A DNA stretch of 64,000 nt, taken from the NCBI RefSeq assembly GCF_932294415.1, contig NC_065544.1, positions 22,667,351 through 22,731,350 on the forward strand, read 5' to 3'. The stretch's first letter is position 1; each line of letters opens with the position of its first letter. This document shows positions 11,767 through 22,890 of the stretch, one piece after another. Source of the stretch: Quercus robur (taxonomy: Eukaryota > Streptophyta > Magnoliopsida > Fagales > Fagaceae). The position numbers and the translations under genes were made by a program. A model generated the notes under the pieces. That model was given only the letters and a program-made list of their open reading frames with translations, did no database searches and was not told the DNA's origin.

Positions 11767-13129
11767 GAGCATCAGCAGTGGAGCTTCTAAATGCCAAATG
11801 TTAGGAACATTTGGCATTTAAGCCCCAAAACTACTCAACAATGGAAAGGCTATATGCCATATGCCAATTCCAAATTTGGGATTTAGCTACAGTACCATCT
11901 CAAATATAAGATGGTACTGTAGCTGAATGTTATAAAAAAAAACAATTTTTTAATACTCTCATTTCTCTCTCCTCTCTCATTTAACCCGGGAATTTCTCTC
12001 TCCTCTTTCGTTATTTCTCTTTCTTTTCTCTCTCTTCCTCCTCTCATTCTGCTCTCTACTCCATCTCAGATCAGTTTGTTTCCATATAAAAAAAAAAAAA
12101 AATCTCAGATCAGTTTGTTTCCATATAAAAAAAAAAAATCTCAGATCAGTTTGTCTCAGATCAGTCTGCTATAAATTCCGATGGGTTTGTTATGGATTCC
12201 TTCCTCACTCTTTCTCTCATCTCACATCTCTCTTTCTCGTTCAAGGCTTGCACTATAGCTGGGTTTGGTTCGTGGTCACGGCATGGAGATCGGTGGATCG
12301 GTGTATCGGTGAATCATGGGTCAGGTGGTGGCGTGGGTTTGGATCGGTGTATCGGTGAATCATGCATGGGTCAGGTGGTGGCGTGGGTTTGGATCGGTGT
12401 GAGGGCTGGGTTTGGATCGGCGTGAGGGCTGAGTTTGGATCGGTGTGAGGGCTGGGTTTGCTGGTGATTTGTTTTGAATGGGTTTGCTAGTGGTGGCTCC
12501 GATGGGTTTGAATCGGAGCTCTAATGGCTCCGATATTGATTTTTTTTTTTTAATGGGTTGATCGTTGGGTTTGATGGTTTTTTTTTTTTAATGTAGTTTT
12601 GGTTTTGGTTTGATGGTGGTGGCGATTTGTTTTGAATGGGTTTGCTAGTGGTGGCTCCGATGGGTTTGAATCGGAGCTCTAATGGCTCCGATATTGATTT
12701 TTTTTTTTTTAATGGGTTGATCGTTGGGCTTGATGGTTTTTTTTTTTAATGTAGTTTTGGTTTTGGTTTGATGGTGGTGGCGCTGCTTTGGGGTGGTGGC
12801 GCTGTTTGATGGTGGTTTAATTTGGTTTTGGTTTGACGGTGGTTGAACGGTGGTGGTGTTAAGCCCATGAGAGACCTTGCCGGTTGTTTTTTTTTTTTTT
12901 TCTTATCCGTTCTTGTGCCAGAGGTTGAGGGACAGAGATGAAAAGGAAAAGAGAGAGAGAGAGAGAGAAATAGTAAAAAAATAATAAAAAAGAATATTTA
13001 AATAAACTGAGAAAAGAAATAGAGTTTTGGGATGTTGGGTGTATTGAAAAATTGTATGGTATAATTGATAAAGTAGCTTTTTGGGATGATAAAATAGGAT
13101 AGGATGGCATTTCCAACTGTGGATGCTCT
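11767..13129. mobile_element. 1.36-kb non-autonomous TIR element
   Basis: The left end reads GAGCATCAGCAGTGGAGC and the reverse complement of the right end reads AGAGCATCCACAGTTGG, an imperfect terminal inverted repeat of a kind common in plant DNA transposons. Inside are a perfect 16-bp inverted repeat (11885-11900 and 11909-11924, AGCTACAGTACCATCT), a second small hairpin near 11793-11820, G-rich imperfect repeats at 12270-12460, and a 158-bp tandem duplication (12466-12623 and 12624-12781). No transposase is recognisable; open frames at 12192-12425 (+) and 12859-13116 (-) look accidental. The superfamily is uncertain because the flanks are 215-bp repeats rather than a short target duplication. 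Confidence 0.65.
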
Positions 13130-13344
13130 AACTTTGTACCCCCTAACCCTTTAGCTTATGTCATCACTTATCAACTCTATCTTGGGCCCCACACTCCTCC
13201 TACTCTTGGCCCCTCCAATTATGCACCTTCTTCCACGATATTCAAATTCAATACTTAAATCTTATTACCCTAATTTAAAATAATAATAAAAAAACATAAA
13301 CCCTATCTCCTATAAAATAAATAAAATACATTTAACACATCTAA
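13130..13344. repeat. 215-bp direct repeat, right copy
   Basis: This appears identical to 11552-11766. It starts directly at the right end of the TIR element, and sequence beyond 13344 (TATATGAGC) differs from that beyond 11766. Confidence 0.9.
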
Positions 13345-15360
13345 TATATGAGCTAATGCTAATTGGTGTTAAATTACCGTTTGTCCTAAAAATTTAAACT
13401 ATTACTGAAACATTAAAAATAAAGATTGAATTTAAGATTTTTTACTCTGATACTATATTAAATTATCAATTTTCTTAAAAAATAATTAAAATATGATAAA
13501 TTTAATCATTTAAATATTACTTTTAACGCTTTTAAAAAAAAATATTACTTTTAACAATCAGTTTTATAAATATTCAAAACTGATCAATTTAATTTCTAAA
13601 CTTGACTTAAACTTTAAATTATTATATTATTCATTTTTCTCTTCTTATCTGTACTAACTAAGAACTAAATCGTTCAATTTTTTTAATAAAAAAATTGGAC
13701 TTTTACCCAAAAATTAAATTAAAAAAAAGGGCTATAGCTACCGTATAGCTTCAAAAAGAAGTTACGCTGAACTGCACCGTGTCTCTCACTTTGTCTCTGC
13801 AGTCTGCACCCTTTCGTACGTAGTTACCTCTCTATCATCAACTAGGCGACAAACAAATCAATGGTACTGTGTGACATATAATATATTACGTAAAAAAAAA
13901 AAAAAAAACTTCCTAATTAAACTCAAGTGCATAGTAATTATATTTTTAAAAAATTAACAGTATTTGTGTTTTGTTGGATAATATAATTAGATATTTTAAT
14001 TTTAATTGAAGAACTATAGTGTGTACCTAAATTTTAAAAAGCTTTTGTTAAAGGGTATAATTATGCACTTGATAAAAGGAGCTTCAAAAGGATCTCAAAT
14101 GCATTGAAAAATAATAAAATCTAATAAAAAATAAAATTTTAATTAGGAGTGGCTCAATTGCCTATAAAATATGGCTACTTGTACTATAAAATTCTAAATA
14201 AACACATGGGAACACTCATTAAAAAGATTCACATTTAGCCATTAACAAATGCCAGTATTATAAATTTTAAGTTTTAATACAATTTGTTTATGTAGCAAGT
14301 TGTAAATGGTAAAATAAAAGTGATAAAGTCTATGTGGATCCACAACTCACCACATGAACATGTTATAACAAAAAAATATGTTAAAATTTGTAATCCTAGC
14401 ATTATTGGCATGTATTTGGGTTTAGTGCAAAGGCAATAGTTAGAGCTATCATACAATTACCACGTTAATTATAAATCCTAAAAGTTAGTGTCAGTATGGA
14501 ATGGATTGAAATTTTAAGTTTATTTGTAATTGGGAAATGCTAACAACTGCACTTAGGGCACTGATTAAGAATCCAATTAAAGAAAGTTTTTATAGGAAAA
14601 GAAAAAAAATTAATATTTTGACAACTTTTTTCATTTCCCATAAAAGTGATGTCAAAACTTTTCTAAAATGGATTGTTAATGAATGCCATAAGAATACTCG
14701 TTAACATGACTCTTTGTAATTTTAGTTTGTTTTTACTATTATTTATGAGTTTTTTTGTATTTTTTATACTATTTATGAGTTTTATTATATTATCAACCTT
14801 TTTTTTTTTGCACTTTTAGTAAAAAAATTTAGCTAAGTTTTTAATTTATTTTTTTATATTATTAACTTTTACAGGTCACTCACCTTAATTGCATCAATCC
14901 TGTGTTTATAATAGGATTTTACTAACAATAATAAGCTAATTTTAGAAAAAACTTATCAAAAATTGAAAAAATTTTGACAATAAAACTTTTTTAATAATGT
15001 ATTTGTTAACTCACCCTTTATAATAATCAATTTAGGTCAAATCAGAAAGTGTGTTTATTTCAAAAAAAATAAATAAATATAAAATAAGTAAGCAAGATCA
15101 GTGATTCAGATCTTCATGGATAACTCACATCTTAATCAATACAGTCTGCCGCAACGAGTCGATAGACTCTAAAATCAAAACTGTTACAATACTGTTCAAA
15201 GTCATAATAAGGTCACATCATCAAATTGCTCAAAAACCCCCCCACTCACTTGACTATTCTTGTAGAGTACTAAGTACTACTCACTACGTAGCCTAGAAAC
15301 AGAACCATACAGCCTGGCATCCCATCCCATACATTAATTTTTTAGCACCAATAAAAAATT
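13345..15360. other. AT-rich intergenic region upstream of the EXORDIUM-like gene
   Basis: No gene or clear transposon is seen. AT-rich segments near 14700-14870 resemble the MITE-like sequence at 5941-6400. The open frame at 14274-14456 (-) has no recognisable feature. Confidence 0.5.
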
Positions 15361-15362
15361 CC

Positions 15363-15368
15363 CACGTG
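15363..15368 (+). promoter_or_regulatory. G-box (CACGTG) upstream of the EXORDIUM-like gene
   Basis: A palindromic CACGTG lies about 76 bp upstream of the TATA box. G-boxes bind plant bHLH and bZIP factors, and E-box/G-box elements are also used by BES1-type brassinosteroid regulators. EXORDIUM genes are known to be brassinosteroid-responsive, so the site is a reasonable control element; the link is inference. Confidence 0.45.
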
Positions 15369-15438
15369 TACACTCCTTTGACATTGACACCTCTTCGTCT
15401 CAACAGCTGTCCCCCTTACTCATCTCCAAAAACCCTCA

Positions 15439-15447
15439 CTATAAATA
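15439..15447 (+). promoter_or_regulatory. TATA box of the EXORDIUM-like gene
   Basis: CTATAAATA stands 80 bp before the ATG at 15527, which would place transcription start near 15470 and leave a 5' leader of about 55 bases. A CTT-rich stretch (15488-15502) lies in the leader. Confidence 0.7.
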
Positions 15448-15526
15448 CCCCACTTCCTCTCTTTCCTTTCACAGACACTAGAAACCACTTCTTCTTCTTC
15501 TTGTTAAAATCTTTTTAACCTTCACA

Positions 15527-16444
15527 ATGGGTTCTTATTACCACTTTGCCATTCTCTTTCTTTTATGCTGTTCCATTACCGTAGCTCCCACTGGTGCTAG
15601 AAAGCTCACGGCTCTCGTTGAACAACAGCCGTTGATTCTCAAGTATCACAACGGTGCTCTTCTGAAGGGCAACATCACCGTTAATTTGATCTGGTACGGC
15701 CAGTTCACTCCAATCCAGCGGTCCATAATCGTCGATTTCATCCAATCCCTCAACTCTCCTCGGGCCTCACTTCCCTCAGTGTCCACGTGGTGGAAAACCA
15801 CTGACAAGTACAAGGGGGGTTCTTCTGCGCTCGTCGTAGGGAAGCAAATCCTCCACGAAGCTTATACCTTGGGCAAGTCACTCAAAACAAGGCACTTGTT
15901 GGCTTTGTCTAACAAAGTTAACGGACTGAACTCGATTAACGTTGTTTTGACGGCTAAGGATGTCGCCGTCGATGGGTTTTGTATGAGCAGGTGTGGGACC
16001 CACGGGTCGACTCGGGTGAGTCAGGGGAAGAGGGTGACTCGTTCTGCTTACGTTTGGGTTGGTAACTCGGAGACTCAGTGTCCGGGTCAATGCGCTTGGC
16101 CCTTTCACCAGCCCATTTACGGCCCACAAACCCCGCCGTTAGTTTCGCCTAACGGAGACGTCGGAGTCGACGGAATGATCATCAACTTGGCTACCGTTTT
16201 GGCTGGCACCGTCACGAATCCGTTTAATAACGGATATTTCCAGGGCCCGGCAACGGCGCCGTTAGAGGCTGTTTCGGCTTGCACAGGGATATTCGGGTCG
16301 GGTGCGTACCCGGGTGATCCGGGTCGGGTGTTGGTGGAAAAGACAACCGGGGCGAGTTACAATGCGAACGGAGTGAATGGGAGGAAGTACTTGCTGCCAG
16401 CTATGTGGGACCCGAAAACCTCGGCGTGTAAGACGCTCGTGTAA
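15527..16444 (+). CDS. EXORDIUM/PHI-1-like secreted protein, single exon, 305 aa
   Basis: The protein belongs to the plant EXORDIUM / phosphate-induced-1 family (Pfam PF04674), apoplastic proteins linked to cell expansion and brassinosteroid- or carbon-dependent growth. An N-terminal signal peptide (about residues 1-25, hydrophobic AILFLLCC core) is followed by the family domain, with LKYHNGALL at 38-46, VNLIWYGQF at 52-60, STWWKTT at 86-92, FCMSRCGTHG at 151-160, the QCPGQCAWPF segment at 184-193, a DGMIINLATVLAG stretch from 215, and a YLLPAMWDP segment near the C-terminus. Six cysteines of the mature protein (152, 156, 185, 189, 252, 301) suit disulfides, and NIT at 49-51 is a possible glycosylation site. 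Length and lack of introns are normal for the family. The ATG gives the signal peptide directly; TATA box and G-box lie upstream. It looks intact. The biochemical activity of the family is not established. Confidence 0.93.
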   Translation: MGSYYHFAILFLLCCSITVAPTGARKLTALVEQQPLILKYHNGALLKGNITVNLIWYGQFTPIQRSIIVDFIQSLNSPRASLPSVSTWWKTTDKYKGGSSALVVGKQILHEAYTLGKSLKTRHLLALSNKVNGLNSINVVLTAKDVAVDGFCMSRCGTHGSTRVSQGKRVTRSAYVWVGNSETQCPGQCAWPFHQPIYGPQTPPLVSPNGDVGVDGMIINLATVLAGTVTNPFNNGYFQGPATAPLEAVSACTGIFGSGAYPGDPGRVLVEKTTGASYNANGVNGRKYLLPAMWDPKTSACKTLV

Positions 16445-16710
16445 AATACTAGGAACAAAGGTCGTGTGGCGATGACGTGGCAGCATACGTGGTGAAGATA
16501 TGTGTACGTAGTATGTAGATATGGATGGATGGATGGATGGAAATGGCAGAGAGTTTAGGGGTGGGTCTGTGACTGTGTTGTTCTGTTATGATGATGATGA
16601 TGGTGATGACGATGATGGGGTTATGGGGACTATATGGTTTGGATGATATTTTGTATACACTTGTTTGTCGTCTTGCGTGACTTTGTAAATTATATTTCAA
16701 AAGAAAGTTG
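16445..16710 (+). other. probable 3' untranslated region of the EXORDIUM-like gene
   Basis: The segment follows the TAA stop and holds a (ATGG)n tract at about 16520-16540 and an ATG-rich trinucleotide tract at 16588-16618. Base composition turns AT-rich after about 16690, where transcription probably ends. No clear AATAAA precedes that point, so the end is approximate. Confidence 0.4.
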
Positions 16711-18380
16711 CCCAAAAAAAAAGTTATGGAGAATGGGAATATATAATAAATATTCTAAATTTTGAAAAACTTTATTAAGTTTATTGGGAAATTAGGATTA
16801 AGCTAATTATCTTCCTTAATAATTTGATGATTATAATGATGGTAAAAGAATTTTGTTGGGTGGTAATTAATATAATATCGTTGAGTTCATATTGAACTTA
16901 AGCGTAATAAGTTAAGTGTCTATTAATATATGGGTCATGTTAACGAATTAATAATTCAGTTTAAGAAAGTTTTGATATCACTTTTGTAAAAAATAAAAAA
17001 AATTATCAAAATATTTTTTTTTTTTTCTCATAAAATTTTTTTTTAACTAGATTTTTAATCTCGTTAACATTTATCTTAATATATTATATTAACTAGTTAA
17101 TGAGTATTCAAGGTGGTTATATTCCCAAACAAATTTGAAATTTTGAACCTTCACTGCGGAAACAGCGAAAGATATCGTTCTCAACGCTTACAAAACTTGA
17201 ACACAGTTGAACAAACAACATTTGAACTACAAATTACAGATATTGGTTTAACTAATCTCGGCAAGATTTAGTTTGTGTTTGGTATTGGATTATAAGTTTG
17301 GTTTTATTTTTGCTTTATTTTATCATTTTATGTACTCTTGCATGTTCACATTTTAGACTATTTTGTCTTAATTTTATTCTAAATTGCCTACTTTTTAACC
17401 TTTTTTTTTTTTTTTTTTTTAAATTAGCATTTAACCTTTTGTCTCATAAATTACCGACAATTTTTGAAGATATTTTACCTTAACTAACAAGTTTAGCAAA
17501 TTAACTTTTAATTTTTTATCCCATATTATGCAAATAAATCACGGCACTTTTTAAACGAACTTTTAAGTTAACTAACCTGATTAAGTTCTGCAAAAAAGCT
17601 ACAAGCAATTTTGAAAGGAACTTCTACGTTAACCCGATCAAGCCTGTAAGGGCCTTTTTTGTGGGTGTTTGGGAACTTTGATGACGAGAAATAAAGGGGT
17701 GGTGATCATTGCCCATCAAGAGATTAATTTAGTGCGTATCTAATGGGTTTATAAAAATCGAAAGAAGAAAGGAAAAGGATGGTCATCAATGATGCTTGCT
17801 GGGTCCCTGGGAGACCAAAGTGGTAGGGTCAGGTAAACGAGGACGTCTTCAATGGACTTTGAAATGATAGAAAAAAAATCTTATACGGCTATTTAGGCTA
17901 CTTCTGTGGGTTTGGTAAATTGTGGGGCCTAAACCAGAGCTCAATCATGCTATGAAGATAAGATTAACTTAACTATTTGTGGACAATTCCTAAGAAAAAA
18001 CAAAGTCTTTAATTATTTGGACAAAACGAATAGAAGAAGGGACCTGATTCTTTTCGTGGGAGGGCTTTCGGCTACAAATGAAATTGTATTGTATTGAATT
18101 TTATTTTGCACCTTACCAACCCGTGAAGGTATCTCCTTTCCTTCGTCAAATAACGAGACTATGGCATCATTTTCCTTTGCACAACACATGATGCATGAGG
18201 GGAACAAACCTATCAATTATAAATTATTTATGAATGATATAATACCTAGCCGAAGGTTGCCTTGTGTTATGTTAAAGATTAATAGAGCGAAATTTTAAAG
18301 TTTATGTATTTTTGGTTCAAATTAAAATAAAATAGAGAGAGAATTACAAATATACCTCTCAATGTAGCTTTTGTCCTATC
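16711..18380. other. AT-rich gene-free region
   Basis: No gene or classifiable transposon is seen. Open frames at 17298-17483 (+) and 18013-18216 (-) are low-complexity or featureless. A T-run lies at 17401-17420. Confidence 0.5.
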
Positions 18381-18945
18381 TAGGGGTATTAAGCTTGTAA
18401 ATAAAGTAATAAACCAAGCATTTTATGAACCATTTGAGTTCAGTTTGGAAATTTGCTTGTTTATACTTTATATTCATTTGTTTCCCTAAGTTAAGACTCG
18501 ATTATTAAACAAGTCAACTTCAAACAAAAGAATTTGTTTGTGAACAAACTCATGAAAACTAGACTCGATTAATTATATATAATATTATGTTATATATATA
18601 CTTGTTTAAAAATATACTTATTATATAGACTTGAGATTGGATTTTATAAGTTTATAAATAGGTTCATATGATATCAAATTATTATTTATAGTTTATTAAT
18701 AATATAAACATTTCATTTGTAGTAAAAATTCATTGATTTGTTTTCTTGGTTCCACTTCATATGAAAAATGAATAAGTTAATTAAGAAGTTTATGAACAAG
18801 CTCTAGCTTATTTGACAATAAAATGAACCAAGCTTGAATATGTAATCGTGTTTTGTTATAAGCTCGAGCTTGACTCATAATCAAAATAAAATTAAATGAA
18901 TATAAACTTTTAATACTCTATTGGCTTGGTTTGTTTATAGCCCTA
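18381..18945. mobile_element. possible TIR element
   Basis: The left end reads TAGGGGTATTAAGC followed by AAACCAAGC about 30 bases further on; the reverse complement of the right end reads TAGGGCTATAAACAAACCAAGC. The shared order suggests imperfect terminal inverted repeats around a 565-bp AT-rich body. No target duplication was recognised. Confidence 0.4.
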
Positions 18946-20012
18946 ATCTTATCATCATTAATAATTAGTACACAAATTTTCAATTATTATATTTGACTCA
19001 CCAAAATTGGTTTAAAATGAACTCGGTAGAACTTCGTCCAAATTAACAATTTTGCATTTTGTGATCACACTTTCAAGTACAATTTACACTTTTAACATTG
19101 AAGTACAACTTACCTTCCTGATGTTTAGTTTTATCATAATTTAGTCTTAAAAATAATTTTTTCAATTTCTATATTTTGAACCCCATAATCTATATATATC
19201 TTAAAGAATTAAATATATTAATTGAAAGTTTGTGAACTAAATTGTGATAAGTTCAAATTAGCACTTTGGAAAAAGTTTTTTTCAAAACCAATTTGAAGAA
19301 ATCCATTATGTGATGATTCAGAAAACCATTTATGTATATTAATTTACATGACTTGTGAAGTTGATCATGTGATTCATTTAAATGATTGAATTCTTGCATA
19401 ATGGGTTAGAGGTAAACTTTGTCCCTATCAAAATGTCTTTCATATGCACTTGGGATAGCATATTCTCTTGACTTATTTAGTTTAAAAAAATTGCTTAAAT
19501 ATATAATGATATTTAGAAGGGAGGTTTATAAAAAGCTGCACCTTTATATATGAAATCAAACTAGGTAAATAACAAAAATTCACAAAAAATTTACAACATT
19601 TCGTATATGAAGTGGCTAAGTGCATTTCACAACATTAGCTTAAAGTACAACTCACAGCAATTTCATAACATAAGCCCACCATATTCTGCAATTTAAATTT
19701 AAATTTTTATTTTGTTATGATCCATAAGTGAAGTGGTAAATTGATTTAGAACTAATGTGAAATTGTTGTTGTGATGCTAGAATGATTTATTCAAATAAAC
19801 TTAGAATAAGAGAGGCCTGTTTAATATTAAATGTATAGTTATGCACCAATGTATATATACCATGATACTTACGTACTTGATTATCAAAAAAAAAAAAAAG
19901 ATATTTATGTACTTATGTACCCATTCATTCAGGACACTTTTATGTACTAGTTGCTTTCTTTTACTATTCTTATCTACTTGTAACTTGATTTTGTGTATCT
20001 CTTTCTATATTA
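18946..20012. other. AT-rich gene-free region
   Basis: No gene, RNA gene or clear repeat boundary is seen. An A-run lies at 19886-19900. Confidence 0.5.
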
Positions 20013-20440
20013 GAGTGTGAATCATTTGGAAGAAGTCCTCCTATTGTAGCTGAAGCCAATGCAATATTGTGGGCTGCCCAGCTAGCAATCCAAGAAAGAT
20101 GGTCACATATCATTATTGAAGGAGATGCAAAGCGATGTTTTGACCCCCTATCCTCTAAAGATGTTATTCCAGACTTGTCTATTGTTAATTTAGTTTGTAG
20201 TATTTTAAATCTTAAAGTAGATTTTGTTCGGTGTTGTTTTTGTTGGGTTAGAAGGGAGAGTAATTCTGCAGCTCATGTCACTGCAAAATTATCTCTTGCT
20301 TTTAGTGAGTCCTTTTGTTTTAATAAGGATAATCTCCCTAGAGTTGTCCACTCTGCCTGTTTGGGAGATTATCTCTCTGCATTTTCAGTTTAAATAAAAA
20401 TTGAATTTATCAAAAAAAAAAAAAAAAAAAAAAAAAAAAC
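20013..20440 (+). pseudogene. 5'-truncated LINE 3' end: RNase H-like domain plus poly(A) tail
   Basis: An open frame runs to a stop at 20391-20393 and encodes the RNase H-like domain (RVT_3 type) at the C-terminus of many plant LINE polyproteins: EANAILWAAQLA at the start, then IIIEGDAK and NSAAHVTAKLSLA. Stop and poly(A) (about 20411-20440) are separated by only some 17 bases. The missing upstream reverse transcriptase and the A-tail are the signature of 5'-truncated target-primed insertion. There is no genuine ATG: the frame is open upstream of the first possible start. It is closely related to 10000-10245. Confidence 0.75.
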
Positions 20441-21161
20441 AATGAATAAAAATATAACTTCCTTCTTTGGAGCAATTACACTTTACCCCATAAATTATAT
20501 CTCATAATACACATACACATCTAAACTATCCGAATACGCACTTACTCCCCCCTCCCCCCCCCACCCAAAAAAAAAAAAAAAAAAAAAAAAACTATGAGAA
20601 TACCCAACTTCCTATGGGATGCGGGTACTTATGACTTCCGCTCTTGATGAGTTAAACTCCAAATTCAATTAGCACAGACTTTATCAGTTAAACTAACTTT
20701 AGATAAAATGTAATTTCCCCTTCTTCTTTCTTACCATCTCTCTTTCACATATTCTCTTTTATGTAATTTCTAATTGACCATAAACAAAACCTATTTTGGA
20801 TTGCTTTAAAAAAAAAAAGAGATTGTTATTATAAGATTAACTTTAGTGATTATTCACTTACATTTTAGTTTTCTGTATTCACCCATCATTTTTATCAGTG
20901 AACATTTATTTATAGCAATCCAATAAACAACTCATTGTTTTGGAGAAGTCAATTTAAAGTTATCGATAAGATACATACTTTAGAAAAGAGAATGTATTTT
21001 ATACGCGAGGTCCACCTCTCAATGAGACAGATGTCCCATATGTCGGGCACATAAAAGATTTTTCCCTTCAATAGCTTATTAGTGTTAAACTTGCAAGTAC
21101 AGCCGAGGATATTAGTATAACTATTTTCTTTGGATTGCTTGTCTTAAAAAAATAAACAAGA
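20441..21161. other. AT-rich gene-free region
   Basis: It holds a C-rich run at about 20547-20566 next to an A-run (20569-20590). Nothing else is recognised. Confidence 0.45.
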
Positions 21162-21170
21162 CAAAATTAA
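21162..21170. repeat. 9-bp target-site duplication, left copy (CAAAATTAA)
   Basis: CAAAATTAA stands immediately left of the fold-back element and recurs at 22153-22161 immediately right of it. A 9-bp duplication is typical of Mutator-superfamily insertions. Confidence 0.8.
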
Positions 21171-22152
21171 GGAGAAAATAGCTAACTAGCACTAAAAGAC
21201 TAACTATTTAGTTAGTAGTTAAGGTTTCAAAACTAATTTGTTTTCTAGCATCTCGAGTATTTTAAACTCGATTTTGGCCAATAAATCGACCATCAGACGC
21301 TCGATTTCTATGCTCTGATTACTGCCGACGTGGCAAACTTTGCCACATGGGAACACAGAAATCGAGTCTCTAAGACTCGATTTCTAAGTGTTGTACATAC
21401 AACTTAGTGAGGAACCACAACGTCAGGCAAGAAACCACAACGTCAGGCAAGAAAGCAGAGAAAAAAAAAAAAAAAAAAAAAAAAAAAAACAAGAAATAGA
21501 AAGAGAGATCGGCGAGACCCAGGCGCCGCGCGCGGCCTGGGTCTCGCCTCTCGCGAGCCCAGGCAGCGCGAGCCCAGGCGCCGCGGTGCCTGGGTCTCGC
21601 CTGGGCTCGCGAGACCCAGGCCGCGCGCGGCGCCTGGGTCTCGCCTGGGTTCGCGAGACCCAGGCCGCAGATCGGCGAGCCCAGGCGAGACCCAGGCGCC
21701 GCGCTGCCTGGGCTCGCGAGACCCAGGCGCCGCGCTGCCTGGGCTCGCGAGAGGCGAGACCCAGGCCGCGCGCGGCGCCTGGGTCTCGCCGATCTGCGGC
21801 CTGGGTCTCGCCGATCTCTCTTTCTATTTCTTGTTTTTTTTTTTTTTTTTTTTTTTTTTTTTCTCTGCTTTCTTGCCTGACGTTGTGGTTTCTTGCCTGA
21901 CGTTGTGGTTCCTCACTAAGTTGTACGTACAACACTTAGAAATCGAGTCTTAGAGACTCGATTTCTGTGTTCCCATGTGGCAAAGTTTGCCACGTCGGCA
22001 GTAATCAGAGCATAGAAATCGAGCGTCTGATGGTCGATTTATTGGCCAAAATCGAGTTTAAAATACTCGAGATGCTAGAAAACAAATTAGTTTTGAAACC
22101 TTAACTACTAACTAAATAGTTAGTCTTTTAGTGCTAGTTAGCTATTTTCTCC
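21171..22152. mobile_element. 982-bp fold-back (Mutator-like) element with near-perfect long inverted arms
   Basis: The two ends (GGAGAAAATAGCTAACTAGC and its reverse complement) continue as inverted arms of about 365 bp that differ at only a few positions by eye, for example CATACAAC against GTACAAC near the middle of the arms. Both arms carry AATCGAGTCT-type motifs, a doubled CACAACGTCAGGCAAGAAA, a run of about 30 A (left) or T (right), and ATAGAAAGAGAGATCGGCGA. The core between them is very GC-rich and made of many direct and inverted copies of CGAGACCCAGGC. The mirror-image 170-codon open frames at 21388-21900 (+) and 21423-21935 (-) are products of the palindrome, not genes. No transposase is present. 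Transcription through it would give a long hairpin RNA. Confidence 0.88.
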
Positions 22153-22161
22153 CAAAATTAA
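22153..22161. repeat. 9-bp target-site duplication, right copy (CAAAATTAA)
   Basis: It matches 21162-21170 exactly and abuts the right end of the fold-back element. Confidence 0.8.
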
Positions 22162-22779
22162 GCTGAGCCTTAAAAAAAAAAAAAAAAAAAAAAAAAGAAA
22201 GCAAAATTCACAAATTTGTTCCCAGCCTCCTATTAAATTAGAACCAGTTAAGTTTAGAAAAAAAAAATCTAAACCAAACCCAGCAGAATTTATTGCTCTG
22301 CTCAGATTTGACGGGTCCGAATGGGCATCATGCCTAATTTTTGGAGAATGCAGTAGTAGGTGTTGGTTGGTAGGGATGTCAGAGGTAGGATGAAGGACAT
22401 TCATGAATGGATTCATTTGCTGAGATATTTCGCCAGAATAGTAAAAAAAACAAGGATACATTTAGATGTGCTTTGTAAAATGAAGAGACTAGATAATTCT
22501 CAGGTATAAACTTTACACATGCAAATAGCTAATTTAACTCGACCAGAACGTGCATTTTAAAGCTTTGACCTTGTCTAGATTTTTTTTTGAGAGTAAACGG
22601 CAGGATCTTGTCTAGATTTTAAATTTTCTATTAGACCAATAATTTGATTCGAGAGATTGGGTCTGGAAAAAATTTCTTGCCTTGTTATTTAGTAAATCCA
22701 ATCTTATTAAATTTTTTTTTTTTTTTTTTGACTAAGCCATTTTTTTTTTTGAATTTATAAAAATGATATCCAATCATTT
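22162..22779. other. AT-rich gene-free region
   Basis: No gene is seen. The minus-strand open frame at 22138-22461 overlaps the end of the fold-back element and has no recognisable feature. Confidence 0.45.
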
Positions 22780-22890
22780 GGGTCTGTTTGGTAGTGGAGT
22801 TTAAGTAATATTATTTGTAATTTTTTAAAATACATGTGGATGAAAAAATATATAAAAATATGAATTTGAGCTTGCCAACCAAACATGCTC
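22780..22890. mobile_element. short MITE, about 111 bp
   Basis: The left end GGGTCTGTTTGGTAGTGG and the reverse complement of the right end GAGCATGTTTGGTTGGC are related inverted repeats with the common TGTTTGGT motif. It resembles the MITE at 52647-52784. The target duplication is unclear. Confidence 0.5.

Noticed and set aside
12192-12425. Possible small protein in the TIR element
   Set aside because: Gly/Val-rich sequence encoded by short G-rich repeats; no homology recognised.
20067-20393. Independent 108-aa gene
   Set aside because: It has no real ATG, the frame is open upstream, it carries an RNase H-like LINE C-terminus, and a poly(A) tail follows.
21388-21935. Mirror-image 170-codon open frames on both strands
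   Set aside because: Both arise from the palindromic element; the peptides are poly-Lys/poly-Phe ends around an Arg/Ala-rich repeat.
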